Under the pieces are notes generated by a model. It ran no database searches. It had not been told where the DNA came from and worked only from the letters and a program-made list of their open reading frames with translations. From NCBI GenBank assembly GCA_020248915.1, contig JADCGP010000008.1:310001-374000 (forward strand): a stretch of 64,000 bases of DNA, written 5' to 3'. The DNA comes from Rubrivivax sp. GTDB taxonomy: Bacteria; Pseudomonadota; Gammaproteobacteria; Burkholderiales; Burkholderiaceae_C. Position numbers and translations under genes: made by a program. Of the stretch, positions 50,318-59,377 are shown in pieces. Numbering within the stretch: the stretch's first letter is position 1; each line of letters starts with the position of its first letter.

Positions 50318-50409
50318 TCACCGCTGGGGGTGTTGGCCCGCGTTCCGCGCGGGCCGACTGAGAAAGTCCCTTCGAACCTGATCAGGGTAATGCCTGCGCA
50401 GGGAAGCAG
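50318..50409 (+). ncRNA. TPP riboswitch (THI element)
   Basis: The conserved thiamin pyrophosphate aptamer is clear: CTGGGGGTG, a GGCCCGCG/CGCGGGCC P3-side stem, CTGAGA at 50358-50363, ACCTGAT at 50376-50382, GGGTAATGCC and GCGCAGGGAAGC at the 3' end. The start codon of the receptor follows directly at 50410. The AGGGAAG that serves as Shine-Dalgarno is itself part of the aptamer, so TPP binding should block translation directly. Confidence 0.93.
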
Positions 50410-52632
50410 ATGGAACCAAAGCACACACACAGCCGAACGGGGCTGGCGCGGACGCGCCGCCTTCCGACAACGCAAGCGCCCCCGCGGCGTCGCGCCTGGC
50501 CCGTCGCTGCGGCGATCGGCGCCCTCTTCCCGGCCCTGCCGGTCCACGCCCAGCCCCCGGGGCCGCAGACGGTGACCGTCACCGCGCCGGCGCCTGCAGC
50601 CGCCGCCGTGGCCGGTTTCGGCGCCACGGCCGCGGCGCGCTCGCCGCTGCAGACGGTGGTGCTTGGCGCGGGGGCGCTGGTCGACGCAGGTGTGCAGGAC
50701 CTGGCGGGCCTCGTGCGACTGGACGCCAGCGTCGGCGACGCCTACAACGCACCCGGCTACTGGAGCATCCTGTCGGTGCGCGGCTACACGCTCGACAACC
50801 GCTTCAACTACCGCCGCGACGGCCTGCCGATCAACGCCGAGACCGCGCTGGCGCTAGAGCCGGTCGAGCGCATCGAGCTGCTGAAGGGCACCAGCGGCAT
50901 CCAGGCCGGCACCAGCGCCCCCGGCGGCCTGGTCAACCTGGTCGTCAAGCGGCCCGGGCGCGACCGGCGCGAGGCGCGGATCGAGTGGCGGCAGAGCGGC
51001 AGCCTGCTCGCGGCCGCCGACCTCGGCCAGCGCCTGGGCGCCGACGGCGCGCTGGCCGTGCGCCTGAACCTGGCCGCGGAGCGGCTCGACCCGATGGTGC
51101 GCGACACGCGCGGACGCCGAAGTTCGGCGGCACTGGCCGTTGACTGGCAGGCGGGGCCCGCGACGCTGCTGCAGTTCGAGCTCGAATCGGGCCGCCAGCG
51201 CCAGCCGAGCGTGGCCGGCTACAGCCTGCTGGGTGACCGCGTGCCTGGCTTCGACCGCATCGACGTGCGGCGCAACCTCAACGCCCAGCCTTGGCGCCAG
51301 GACGTCGTCTTCGAGGGCGACACCGCCTCGCTGCGCTGGCAGCAGCGGCTCGGCGCGGACTGGCGCTTGACGCTTCACGGCATGCGCCAACGGCTGCGCA
51401 CCGACGACCGCACCGCCTTCCCGTACGGCAACTACGATCCGTTCACTTTCGACTGCGATCCCTGCGACCGCTTCGCGCCGGACGGGCGCTTCAGCTACTG
51501 GGAGTACATCTCCGACAACGAGCGCCGCACCAGCGACGCACTGCAGGCCATGGTGGCGGGCGGCATGCGCACGGGCGGTGTCGAGCACGCCGTCGAGGCC
51601 GGCGTGCTGCGCACCGGCTACCGGGCCCGCTTCGCCGACCAGGTGTTCGACATCGCCGGCATCGGCGCCATCGACGGCAGCCTGGTCACGCCACGCTCGT
51701 CGGGCTTCCTCGATGCCAACACCGACCGGGACGAGCGCGGCACCGAGCTCTTCGTGCGCGACGCGATCACGCTGCCCGCAGGCTGGCAGGCCTGGCTGGG
51801 GCTGCGCCACGTGCGGCTGCAGCGCGAGAGCCGTCGCACCAGCCCCGACGGCGACGGCAGCCTGCGCGCCACCGACGTGCGCACGACCGAGACCACGCCC
51901 TGGCTCGCGCTCGCGCGCCAGGTCGGCCCGCGGACGATGCTCTACGCCAGCTGGGGGCGCGGCCTGGAGACGGACGTGGCGCCGAACCGGGCCCGCTACA
52001 CGAACGCCGGCGCGCTGATCCCGCTGGCAAGCCGGCAGTTCGAGGTCGGCCTGAAGCACGGCGACGAGCGGGTCGAGGCGGCGCTGACGCTGTTCGACAT
52101 CGACCGCGGGGTCGCTGCCGACTTCGGCGCTTGCGGCGCCGCGGCCACCTGCACGCGCGAGCGCGACGGCTCGGCGCGCCATCGCGGGGTGGAGGCGGCC
52201 TGGCAGGGCAGCGCCGGGCGCTTCGGCTGGCAGGCGAGCGCGCTGTGGCTCGACGCCGCGCGGCGCGGCTCGCGGCAGGCGCGTGTGGACGGGCTGCGCC
52301 CGGTCAACGTGCCGGCGATGTCGCTTCGGCTCGGGGGCGAGTACCGCCCGGCCGCGCGGCCCGGCCTGGCGCTGATGGCCACGCTGCACGCCGAAGGCGA
52401 TCGGCTCGTGCTGCCCTACGACGCCAGCGTGCGGGTGCCGGGCTGGGCCCGGGTCGACCTCGCGCTGCGCTGGCGCCAGGACCTCGGCGCAGGCACGCTC
52501 ACCTGGCGCCTCGCGGTCGACAACGCTGCCGACCGGCGCGCGTGGAAGGAGTCGCCGTACCAGTTCGGCCACGCGTACCTGTACCCGCTGCCGCCGCGCA
52601 CGTGGCGCGCCGGGGTGGCCGCGTCCTTCTGA
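50410..52632 (+). CDS. TonB-dependent receptor under TPP riboswitch control
   Basis: Outer-membrane receptor of 740 residues. It has an Arg-rich signal peptide (about 1-47, cleavage after LPVHA), the TonB box QTVTVTAP (about 52-59), and a plug domain (about 75-185) with RGYTLDNRFNYRRDGLPI and LLKGTSGIQAGTSAPGGLVN. A 22-strand barrel ends with a terminal Phe (VAASF). The plug resembles TonB siderophore receptors. The TPP riboswitch that overlaps its ribosome site instead points to thiamin, a precursor, or a thiamin-containing compound as cargo. ATG 50410 is the only start placed behind the aptamer. Confidence 0.9.
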   Translation: MEPKHTHSRTGLARTRRLPTTQAPPRRRAWPVAAAIGALFPALPVHAQPPGPQTVTVTAPAPAAAAVAGFGATAAARSPLQTVVLGAGALVDAGVQDLAGLVRLDASVGDAYNAPGYWSILSVRGYTLDNRFNYRRDGLPINAETALALEPVERIELLKGTSGIQAGTSAPGGLVNLVVKRPGRDRREARIEWRQSGSLLAAADLGQRLGADGALAVRLNLAAERLDPMVRDTRGRRSSAALAVDWQAGPATLLQFELESGRQRQPSVAGYSLLGDRVPGFDRIDVRRNLNAQPWRQDVVFEGDTASLRWQQRLGADWRLTLHGMRQRLRTDDRTAFPYGNYDPFTFDCDPCDRFAPDGRFSYWEYISDNERRTSDALQAMVAGGMRTGGVEHAVEAGVLRTGYRARFADQVFDIAGIGAIDGSLVTPRSSGFLDANTDRDERGTELFVRDAITLPAGWQAWLGLRHVRLQRESRRTSPDGDGSLRATDVRTTETTPWLALARQVGPRTMLYASWGRGLETDVAPNRARYTNAGALIPLASRQFEVGLKHGDERVEAALTLFDIDRGVAADFGACGAAATCTRERDGSARHRGVEAAWQGSAGRFGWQASALWLDAARRGSRQARVDGLRPVNVPAMSLRLGGEYRPAARPGLALMATLHAEGDRLVLPYDASVRVPGWARVDLALRWRQDLGAGTLTWRLAVDNAADRRAWKESPYQFGHAYLYPLPPRTWRAGVAASF

Positions 52633-52648
52633 CGGCCCTGCGATGCGC

Positions 52649-52654
52649 TATAGT
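52649..52654 (+). promoter_or_regulatory. -10 box (TATAGT) of tRNA-Asn
   Basis: TATAGT lies 12 nt before the tRNA 5' end, fitting a start near 52661. The -35 is poor. It sits right after the receptor stop codon. Confidence 0.5.
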
Positions 52655-52666
52655 GTTGGGCTCTCT

Positions 52667-52742
52667 TCCCCGATAGCTCAGTCGGTAGAGCGCCGGACTG
52701 TTAATCCGTAGGTCCCTGGTTCGAGCCCAGGTCGGGGAGCCA
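52667..52742 (+). tRNA. tRNA-Asn (anticodon GTT)
   Basis: Acceptor TCCCCGA pairs with TCGGGGA. The D-arm GCTCAGTCGGTAGAGC, anticodon loop CTGTTAA (anticodon GTT), T-arm GGTTCGAGCC and encoded CCA are all present. Confidence 0.98.
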
Positions 52743-52758
52743 AGAACTCCGAGTCAAG

Positions 52759-52792
52759 AAGCACCCAGGCCGGCGGCCCGGGTGCTTTTTTC
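52759..52792 (+). terminator. Terminator after tRNA-Asn
   Basis: AAGCACCC (52759-52766) pairs with GGGTGCTT (52780-52787), closing an inner GC-rich loop, and is followed by TTTTTTC. It is a strong intrinsic terminator 17 nt after the tRNA. Confidence 0.9.
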
Positions 52793-53041
52793 TTGGGTCC
52801 TCCGGTCGGCACTTGCGGTCGGAACTTGCGAGCGGGTGCGCGTGGACCGCGCGCAGACGCCGCCACTGCACGCGCCACCAACCCCTGACTCGCGGCTCGG
52901 CCAGAGCCGAAGCCTTCCCCGCATGCGCGCCACTCTGGGCGCTGGCCTGACGAATAAACCATACAGTATCCAGTGAGAACTTGATGGTTTCAAAATAGAA
53001 CTGTTCCGTCTTGGAACGTCACAGCCCAGGAGTTCCATCCC

Positions 53042-53497
53042 ATGATCAAGAAGCTCATAGTCGCCGCTGCGCTGGCGGCGACCGCCCTCTCCGTGCACGC
53101 CAAGGACATCGTCGACACCGCCGTGGCCGCCGGCAACTTCAAGACGCTGGCTGCCGCGCTCCAGGCTGCGGGCCTGGTCGAGACGCTCAAGGGCAAGGGC
53201 CCCTTCACGGTGTTCGCACCCACCGACGAGGCCTTCGCCAAGATCCCGAAGGCCGATCTGGACGCGCTGCTGAAGGACAAGGCCAAGCTCACGGCGGTCC
53301 TGACGTACCACGTCGTGCCGGGCAAGGTGATGGCCAAGGACGTCAAGGCAGGCAAGGCCAAGACGGTGCAGGGTGGCGAGCTGACGGTGGCCACCACCGG
53401 CGGCGTGACCGTCGACGGTGCACGCGTCATCCAGGCCGACGTGGCCGCCAGCAACGGCGTCATCCACGTCATCGACCGCGTCGTGATGCCGAAGTAA
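53042..53497 (+). CDS. Fasciclin (FAS1) domain exported protein
   Basis: A 151-residue protein with a signal peptide (1-20, cleavage after VHA) and a single FAS1 domain. The H1 motif [17 protein letters not shown] and the H2 motif [13 protein letters not shown] are present, with YHVVPGKV between them. Single-domain bacterial FAS1 proteins are exported and often linked to adhesion or stress; function here is unknown. Shine-Dalgarno CAGGAGTT lies 7 nt upstream. The preceding 100 nt are unusually AT-rich, which suggests its own promoter, but no clear -35/-10 pair stands out. Confidence 0.92.
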   Translation: MIKKLIVAAALAATALSVHAKDIVDTAVAAGNFKTLAAALQAAGLVETLKGKGPFTVFAPTDEAFAKIPKADLDALLKDKAKLTAVLTYHVVPGKVMAKDVKAGKAKTVQGGELTVATTGGVTVDGARVIQADVAASNGVIHVIDRVVMPK

Positions 53498-53816
53498 TCC
53501 CGCCGCATGCCGCTGAGGCAGCTGGCCGGAACGGCCAGCTGGCTGCCCTCGCCCATCCAAGCGCGTCGGGCTCGCGATGTCCGCCCGGCGAAGGTACGCG
53601 GCGAGGCGCGAGCCGTGGCCTGGCAGAAGGCCACGGCTTCGCCCCGGGGCGGGGCAAGGAGCAGGCGCGCGTCGTCCCGACGCGCCTGCCGGTGCCCTGC
53701 CGATCGAGGCACCGGGCGCGCGGCCGCCCGGCTTCCGGTCGCCTCTGTGGCGTGTTAGCTTGGCGCCGAGGCGGCCCGTGCTTCCTGCCAGTGCCGCTCC
53801 CGCCGAGGAAGCTGCG
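53498..53816. other. Intergenic region rich in hairpins
   Basis: No gene is seen. Four successive inverted repeats occur: GCTGGCC/GGCCAGC (53521-53539), GCCGTGGCC/GGCCACGGC (53612-53637), a longer imperfect one around GCGCGTCG/CGACGCGC (53662-53688), and GGTGCC/GGCACC (53691-53713). None has a T-run. Confidence 0.6.
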
Positions 53817-55118
53817 ATGCTCCACGACCAGTACGGCAACCCGGTGTCCACCGATGATCCGGCCGACATTGCCGCTCTCGATCTCTTCATCGATGAGGTG
53901 CTGGGCTACGGCGACCGGGCGGGCACGATCATTGAGTCGGCCCAGGCTGCGCCCGGCTGTGCGCTGGTCAATGCCTGTGCGGCCACGCTGATGATGTTCA
54001 TGGAAACGGGCAGCGCCTGCCGACTCGCGAGGCCCTTCCTCGATGCGGCGCTGGCCGCGCCGCCGGCCACCGAGCGCGAGCGGCTGCACCTGCGCGCGGT
54101 GCAGGCCTGGGTGGAGGGCCGGATGGAGGTCGCCGTCGGGGCCACCGAACAGATCGTCGCGGCCCACCCGCGCGATCTCCTCGCGCTGAAGCTCGGCCAG
54201 ACCCACCGCTTGCTGCTCGGCGACTTCGAGGGCATGCGCAGGATGTCGGCAACCGCGCTGTCCGCCTGCAGAGAGGTCGGGTTCGTGCACGGCATGCACG
54301 CGTTTGCGCTCGAGCAGTGCCACCGCGTCTCCGAAGCCGAGCAGGCAGCGCTGCACGCGCTCGCGATCCGCCGCGAGGACCGATGGGCGCAGCACGCGTA
54401 CGCGCACGCGCAGGAGACGCAGGGCCGGCTCGACGAAGGCATCCGCTTCCTGCGGGAGCACGCCGACACCTGGACGGACTGCAACTCGTTCATGCTGACC
54501 CACAACTGGTGGCACCTCGCCCTGTTCCACCTCGACCGCGACGAGGCGCAGCAGGCGCTCGCGCTGTACGACCAGCGCGTGTGGGGCGTCTGGAAGGAGT
54601 ACTCGCAGGACCAGATCAACGCGGTGGCCCTGCTGGCACGGCTCGAGCTGCGCGGCGTCGACGTCGGCGACCGCTGGGCCGAGCTCTCCGGCTTCCTGCG
54701 CGCTCGCGTGGACGAGTCCGTCTGGCCGTTCAACGAACTGCACTACCTCTACGGGCTGGCGCGCGCCGGAGACACGGCCGCGGTGCAGGCCAAGCTGCAG
54801 CGGCTGCAGGCCGACGCCGCCGCCGTCGACCCCTACGTTCGCCGCACCTGGCAGCAGGTGGCACTGCCGGCCGCGCGCGGCCTGTGCGCCGCCGGGCAAG
54901 GCCGCCACGCCGAAGCCGTGGACCAGCTGAAGCCGGTGATGGCCCGGATGCAGGAAGTGGGCGGCAGCCACGCTCAGCGCGACCTGTTCGAACTCGTCTT
55001 TCTCGACGCACTCGAGCGCAAGGGCGAACTGCCGCGCGCGCGGGCCATGGCCGAGAAGCGCATCATCGACCGGCGCAACGTGGCGTGGCAGCACAGGCTG
55101 CTGGCGCGGCTGCACTGA
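53817..55118 (+). CDS. Tetratricopeptide repeat protein, TTC38-like
   Basis: A 433-residue soluble, all-helical protein resembling the tetratricopeptide repeat protein 38 family. The start MLHDQYGNPVST and conserved blocks HAFALEQCHRVSEAE, AQHAYAHAQETQGRLDEGI and HNWWHLALFHLDRDE are typical of that family, whose biochemical role is not known. Shine-Dalgarno GAGGAAG lies 5-6 nt before ATG 53817. The frame is open upstream but lies in the hairpin-rich gap. It stands alone between that gap and a decayed PIN-domain gene. Confidence 0.87.
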   Translation: MLHDQYGNPVSTDDPADIAALDLFIDEVLGYGDRAGTIIESAQAAPGCALVNACAATLMMFMETGSACRLARPFLDAALAAPPATERERLHLRAVQAWVEGRMEVAVGATEQIVAAHPRDLLALKLGQTHRLLLGDFEGMRRMSATALSACREVGFVHGMHAFALEQCHRVSEAEQAALHALAIRREDRWAQHAYAHAQETQGRLDEGIRFLREHADTWTDCNSFMLTHNWWHLALFHLDRDEAQQALALYDQRVWGVWKEYSQDQINAVALLARLELRGVDVGDRWAELSGFLRARVDESVWPFNELHYLYGLARAGDTAAVQAKLQRLQADAAAVDPYVRRTWQQVALPAARGLCAAGQGRHAEAVDQLKPVMARMQEVGGSHAQRDLFELVFLDALERKGELPRARAMAEKRIIDRRNVAWQHRLLARLH

Positions 55119-55214
55119 CCGGGACAGCCGGCGCCGATGCGCAGCGCAGCGCCGCGCACCGGAGTCCGGTACTGACGAAGGCGGACGTTCAGGGCGTCGT
55201 TGTCCGCTACGTAC
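55119..55214. other. Short gap between TPR gene and PIN remnant
   Basis: No gene is seen. The right edge carries CCAACC/GGTTGG (55219-55237), a stem that overlaps the degraded 3' end of the PIN-domain reading frame. Confidence 0.3.
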
Positions 55215-55778
55215 TAGACCAACCCATTCAAGGTTGGCGCAGCGCCTGATACGCCTGATGAATGCCGCGACTTCGCGCGCTGGGAGCCGGACGGTCGCGT
55301 CGGTGGCGAACAGCGTGAGCGCGTCGAGTAGGGCCGCGACAGGCACGATGTCGTCCCGGTGCAGTTCGTCGATGAACCAGAGCACACCGCGCACCTCCAT
55401 TGCGCAAGTTGCCGTGCAGGCGCGAAGCGCCTGGTCGCCGGAGAGCAACACGCATCCCTCGTGCTGCTCGGCCAGTGCGAAGGCGAAGCCATGATGGATC
55501 GAGACGCGCGGAGCCTCCCGGCTGACCTCTACCGCGCGTGTGACGCGGTCGCCGCGAAGGTCGACTACCTGCAACCCGGCACGGAGGAGCGCGCCCTTCT
55601 CCGCGGCGGTGAACCTCAGCAGCCCATCCCCAAAGAGCGTGTTGGGGATCAGCAGTTCGTAAGGCAACCGCACAAGCGCGTCGAGGAGGGACGCCTTGCG
55701 GAGATCGATCAGGCAGCTACTGTCACTGACATCAACACCCAACGCGCATAGCGCCCATTCGAGGTCAGGTAGGGGCAT
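55215..55778 (-). pseudogene. Degenerate PIN-domain toxin remnant
   Basis: From ATG 55778 the minus strand encodes a PIN-domain-like protein: DSSCLIDLRKASLLDAL with Asp19, then LPYELLIPNTLFGDGLLRF, SIHHGFAFALAEQ and LLSGDQALR. The acidic residue expected in the second motif is replaced (GDGLL) and the third-motif Asp is replaced (IHHGF); the first and last Asp remain. The similarity ends near VRLPAREVAAFIRRI, but no stop follows: the frame runs on antisense through the TPR gene. No antitoxin gene is next to it. It looks like a decayed toxin, although a functional protein with a run-on tail cannot be excluded. Confidence 0.6.
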
Positions 55779-55785
55779 GGCAGGT

Positions 55786-55858
55786 CCTCTGGCGGGACCC
55801 GCCAGGAGGATGCCCCCAGCCCGATGCCCCGCACGCCCCCAACAATGCCCCCAGCCCG
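55786..55858. repeat. Hairpin and direct repeats between PIN remnant and tRNA-Ser
   Basis: TGGCGGG and CCCGCCA (55790-55804) form a near-perfect palindrome. Two exact copies of ATGCCCCCAGCCCG follow at 55810-55823 and 55845-55858. No reading frame covers them; they may be remains of an inserted element. Confidence 0.55.
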
Positions 55859-55898
55859 TGCCGGCTGTCAGAAGAGCCCGGCGAACCTCGGAGAACAA

Positions 55899-55922
55899 GA
55901 AAGCCCCGTGTGACGGGGCTTT
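55899..55922 (-). terminator. Terminator of tRNA-Ser(GCT)
   Basis: On the minus strand AAAGCCCCG pairs with CGGGGCTTT (55922-55914 with 55908-55900), followed by CTTGTT. It lies 41 nt after the tRNA 3' end. Confidence 0.75.
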
Positions 55923-55962
55923 AGGGTGTCTTCGCGGCTCTCTGCGGACCTAAATCGCATTC

Positions 55963-56055
55963 TGGCGGAGACGGAGGGATTCGAACCCTCGATGCAGGTT
56001 TTGCCCACATACTCCCTTAGCAGGGGAGCACCTTCGGCCACTCGGTCACGTCTCC
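55963..56055 (-). tRNA. tRNA-Ser (anticodon GCT)
   Basis: On the minus strand, acceptor GGAGACG (from 56055) pairs with CGTCTCC. The anticodon loop CTGCTAA gives anticodon GCT. A long variable arm, T-arm GGTTCGAATCC and encoded CCA at 55965-55963 complete a class II serine tRNA. Reads AGC/AGU. Confidence 0.97.
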
Positions 56056-56070
56056 GGCGAAGTCGACGAC

Positions 56071-56076
56071 ATTCTA
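56071..56076 (-). promoter_or_regulatory. -10 box (TAGAAT) of tRNA-Ser(GCT)
   Basis: Minus-strand TAGAAT lies 15 nt before the tRNA 5' end, fitting a start near 56064. No good -35 is seen, as for tRNA-Ser(GGA). Confidence 0.5.
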
Positions 56077-56122
56077 CAACCGGCCGCCGCGCGGACGACG
56101 GCCCGCTGCCGCCGCCGCGCAC

Positions 56123-57394
56123 TCAGGCCGTGCCCGGCCCCTCGAGCTCGAACGCGCGATGCAGGGCCCGAACGGCGAGCTCCATGTACTTCTCGTCGAT
56201 CACGACGCTGGTCTTGATCTCGCTGGTCGTGATCATCTGGATGTTGATGCCCTCCTCCGATAGCGTGCGGAACATCTTCGCAGCCACGCCCACGTGGCTG
56301 CGCATGCCGATGCCGACGATGCTGACCTTGGCGATCTTCGTGTCGCCGCGGACCTCGGCCGCGCCGATGGCCGGCTGCACGCGGTTCTTCAGCACGTCGA
56401 GCGCGCGCGGGAAGTCGTTGCGAGGCACCGTGAAGCTGAAGTCGGTGCGGCCGTCGTGGCTGAGGTTCTGGATGATGACGTCGACGTCGATGTTGGCCTC
56501 GGCCACCGGCCCCAGGATCTGGAACGCGATGCCGGGCCGATCGGGAACGCCGATCACGGAGATCTTCGCCTCGTCGCGGTTGAACGCGATGCCGGCCACG
56601 ACGGCTTGTTCCATCTTCTCGTCTTCCTCGAACGTGATCAGCGTGCCCGACCGAGCCTCCTCGTCGAGCGGGATGTCCCAGGGCGTGAAGCTCGACAGCA
56701 CGCGGGTCGGGACACGGTACTTGCCGGCGAACTCCACCGAGCGGATCTGCAGCACCTTGCTGCCCAGGCTGGCCATCTCGAGCATCTCCTCGAAGCTGAT
56801 GGTGGCCAGCCGCCGCGCCTCGGGCACGATGCGCGGGTCGGTGGTGTAGACCCCGTCGACGTCGGTGTAGATCAGGCACTCGTCGGCCTTCAGCGCCGCG
56901 GCCACCGCCACGGCCGACGTGTCGCTGCCGCCGCGGCCGAGCGTGGTGACGTTGTCGGCCGGGTCGATGCCCTGGAAGCCCGTGATGATGACGACGCGGC
57001 CGGCGTCGAGGTCGCGGCGCACGCGCTCGCCGTCGATGCGCGTGATGCGCGCCTTGGTGTAGGCGCTGTCGGTCTCGATCGGAACCTGCCAGCCAGCGTA
57101 GCTGACGGCGGGCACGCCCTGGGCGTGCAGCGCGAGGGCCAGCAGGCCCACCGAGACCTGCTCGCCGGTTGCCGCGACGGCATCCAACTCCCGCATGGAC
57201 TCTGGCGTCGCCGCGTGCGGCAGCAGCTCCCTGGCCAGGCCGAGCAGGCGGTTGGTCTCGCCGCTCATCGCCGAGGGCACGACCACCATCCGGTGGCCGG
57301 CACGCGCCCATTTGGCCACGCGCTGCGCGACGCTGCGGATCCTCTCGGTGGAGCCCATCGAGGTGCCACCGTACTTGTGAACGATCAGGGCCAT
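56123..57394 (-). CDS. lysC: Aspartate kinase
   Basis: Phosphorylates aspartate in the first step of lysine, threonine, methionine and diaminopimelate synthesis. The 423-residue protein has the kinase signature VHKYGGTSMGSTERI and GRGGSDTSAVAVAAAL. Two C-terminal ACT domains (about 265-420) contain VPDRPGIAFQILGPV and GIGMRSHVGVAAKMF, the feedback-binding region for lysine and/or threonine. The start is ATG 57394; the frame is open further upstream inside tilS but is not used. It ends the cysS / glycosylase / accA / tilS / lysC string. Confidence 0.97.
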   Translation of the reverse strand: MALIVHKYGGTSMGSTERIRSVAQRVAKWARAGHRMVVVPSAMSGETNRLLGLARELLPHAATPESMRELDAVAATGEQVSVGLLALALHAQGVPAVSYAGWQVPIETDSAYTKARITRIDGERVRRDLDAGRVVIITGFQGIDPADNVTTLGRGGSDTSAVAVAAALKADECLIYTDVDGVYTTDPRIVPEARRLATISFEEMLEMASLGSKVLQIRSVEFAGKYRVPTRVLSSFTPWDIPLDEEARSGTLITFEEDEKMEQAVVAGIAFNRDEAKISVIGVPDRPGIAFQILGPVAEANIDVDVIIQNLSHDGRTDFSFTVPRNDFPRALDVLKNRVQPAIGAAEVRGDTKIAKVSIVGIGMRSHVGVAAKMFRTLSEEGINIQMITTSEIKTSVVIDEKYMELAVRALHRAFELEGPGTA

Positions 57395-57450
57395 CTTCTG
57401 CCAGCGGTGCGCCGCTGGCGGCCCCGGCCGCCAGCGCAAAGCCCGGCATT

Positions 57451-58407
57451 TTACGGGCCGGAGCCCGCCGCCCCGGCCGGCCGTGCGTGCGTGAAGGCGA
57501 GTCGGCCCCGGCGCAGCAGCAGTCGCCCGCCGGGCGCAGGCCACTGGGCGTGCCGGCACTGCGGCAGCTCGGCGGCCAGCCGCCGCACCAGCGTCTCGGG
57601 CACCGGCGCCGGCAGCGCGCCGGCCAGCCAGGCGCGCAGCGCGAGCACGCGGCGCGCCGACGCGAGCGCCAGCCAGCCCGGAACCTGCAGCGCGCCGCCC
57701 GGCTCGAGGAGCGCGCAGCGGTCGGCCTCGGCCACCTCGGCGAGCACCGCCGCCTCGCCCGCGGCACGCTCGGCAGCGCGGGCGAGCGTCGTCTCGGCGT
57801 CGGGGAACGCGTCCAACAGCGCCGGCCAGACCGCCCCGCGCAGCCGGCCGCGGGCATAGCGCGGATCGGCGTTGCTGGTGTCCTCGACGCAACCCAACCG
57901 GTGCCGGCGCAGATAGGCTTCGACGGCAGATCGGGGCTGGTCGAGCCACGGCCGCACCCACAGGATGCCCTCGCGCTCGACGCGGCGGGGCATCGACGCC
58001 AGGCCAGCTGCGCCGCCGCCGCGCAGCGCCTGGATCAGGAAGGTCTCGGCCTGGTCGCGGCGGTGGTGCGCCAGCAGCACGACGCCGATCCCGCGCTCGC
58101 GCGCCATCGCCGCCAGGGCGAGGTAGCGGCCGCGGCGCGCCCAGGCCTCGACGCTGTCGCCCGGCGCCGGGGCGCCCTCGAGCCGCTGCCAACCGAAGCC
58201 CGCGCCCCAGCGTCGGCACTGCGCCGCCACGTGGTCGCGCCAGCGGTCGGCATCGGCCTGCAGCCCGTGATGCACGTGCAGGCCGTGCACCTCGATGCCG
58301 AACCCGCGCCCCGCGCGGGCGCAGCAGTGCAGCAGCGCGGTGGAGTCGCGGCCGCCGCTGGCGGCCACCGCGACGCGGCGCGCCGCCGCAGCGGCAGTGC
58401 CGCTCAC
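57451..58407 (-). CDS. tilS: tRNA(Ile)-lysidine synthase
   Basis: Converts cytidine-34 of tRNA-Ile(CAU) to lysidine, so that it reads AUA as isoleucine; essential in bacteria. The 318-residue protein has the PP-loop SGGRDS (17-22) for ATP. Further motifs are [31 protein letters not shown] and VRPWL followed by [18 protein letters not shown]. It is the short form with a reduced C-terminal domain. The start is GTG 58407, overlapping the accA stop (GTGA). Confidence 0.95.
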   Translation of the reverse strand: MSGTAAAAARRVAVAASGGRDSTALLHCCARAGRGFGIEVHGLHVHHGLQADADRWRDHVAAQCRRWGAGFGWQRLEGAPAPGDSVEAWARRGRYLALAAMARERGIGVVLLAHHRRDQAETFLIQALRGGGAAGLASMPRRVEREGILWVRPWLDQPRSAVEAYLRRHRLGCVEDTSNADPRYARGRLRGAVWPALLDAFPDAETTLARAAERAAGEAAVLAEVAEADRCALLEPGGALQVPGWLALASARRVLALRAWLAGALPAPVPETLVRRLAAELPQCRHAQWPAPGGRLLLRRGRLAFTHARPAGAAGSGP

Positions 58408-59375
58408 CGCTCCTTCGTGTCGACGAAGCGGCCGTAGGAACGCAACCGCTCGTGGCGGCGCGCGAGCAGATCCTTGGGCTTCAGGTCGGACAGCTGCCGC
58501 AGCGAGTCGGACAGCGCGCGCTTGAGTTGCGCCGACATCCAGGGCACGTCGCGGTGAGCGCCACCGACCGGCTCGGAGACGATGCGGTCGATGACACCCA
58601 GGGCCTTGAGGCGGTGCGCGGTGATGCCCAGCGCCTCGGCGGCCTCGCTGGCGCGCTCGGCCGTCTTCCAGAGGATCGACGCGCAGCCCTCCGGCGAGAT
58701 GACCGAGTACACCGAGAACTGCAGCATCAGCACCTGGTCGGCCACGCCAATGGCCAGCGCGCCGCCCGATCCGCCCTCACCGATGATCGTCGAGACGATC
58801 GGCACCTCGAGCTGGGCCATCTCGAAGACGTTGCGCCCGATCGCCTCGCTCTGCCCGCGCTCCTCGGCGCCGATGCCGGGGTAGGCGCCGGGCGTGTCGA
58901 CGAAGGTGAACACCGGCAGGCCGAACTTCTCGGCCAGCTTCATCAGGCGCAGGGCCTTGCGGTAGCCCTCGGGCTTGCTCATCCCGAAGTTGCGCAGCGT
59001 GCGCTCCTTCGTGTCGCGGCCCTTCTGGTGGCCGATCACCATGCAGGGCTGGCCGTTGAAGCGCGCCAGGCCGCCGACGATGCTGAGGTCGTCGGCAAAG
59101 TGGCGGTCGCCGTGGAGTTCGTGCCAGTCGGTGAAGATCTGCGCCACGTAGTCCAGCGTGTACGGCCGCTGGGGGTGACGCGCGATCTGCGTCACCTGCC
59201 ACGGTGTCAGGCTGGAGTAGATGTCCTTGGTGAGCTGCTGGCTCTTGGCGGACAGGCGGTCGATCTCCTCGGAGATGTCGACCGCCGACTCGTTCTGCAC
59301 GTAGCGCAGTTCCTCGATCTTCGACTCGAGCTCGGCGATCGGCTGCTCGAACTCGAGGAAGTGTCTCTTGCTCAC
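58404..59375 (-). CDS. accA: Acetyl-CoA carboxylase carboxyltransferase, alpha subunit
   Basis: With AccD transfers CO2 from carboxybiotin to acetyl-CoA, forming malonyl-CoA for fatty acid synthesis. The 323-residue protein begins [19 protein letters not shown]. It has the crotonase-type core with [38 protein letters not shown] and the oxyanion-hole [15 protein letters not shown]. The start is GTG 59375, two nt after the glycosylase stop. It overlaps tilS by 4 nt. Together with fabI and the PDH operon it makes this window rich in acetyl-CoA to lipid steps. Confidence 0.97.
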   Translation of the reverse strand: MSKRHFLEFEQPIAELESKIEELRYVQNESAVDISEEIDRLSAKSQQLTKDIYSSLTPWQVTQIARHPQRPYTLDYVAQIFTDWHELHGDRHFADDLSIVGGLARFNGQPCMVIGHQKGRDTKERTLRNFGMSKPEGYRKALRLMKLAEKFGLPVFTFVDTPGAYPGIGAEERGQSEAIGRNVFEMAQLEVPIVSTIIGEGGSGGALAIGVADQVLMLQFSVYSVISPEGCASILWKTAERASEAAEALGITAHRLKALGVIDRIVSEPVGGAHRDVPWMSAQLKRALSDSLRQLSDLKPKDLLARRHERLRSYGRFVDTKER

Positions 59376-59377
59376 GC

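Noticed and set aside
52945..52975. Possible LexA (SOS) box in the AT-rich stretch before the fasciclin gene (CATACAGTATCCAG)
   Set aside because: Only one half-site resembles the CTGT-N8-ACAG pattern; the other half is missing.
53005..53020. ECF sigma factor promoter suggested by GGAAC near the fasciclin gene
   Set aside because: The GGAAC lies too close to the start codon for a -35, and no matching -10 is in place.
53469..55214. Run-on of the PIN-domain frame through the TPR gene as one long protein
   Set aside because: Beyond about 55215 the translation has no domain character and is antisense to a well-supported gene; treated as loss of the stop codon.
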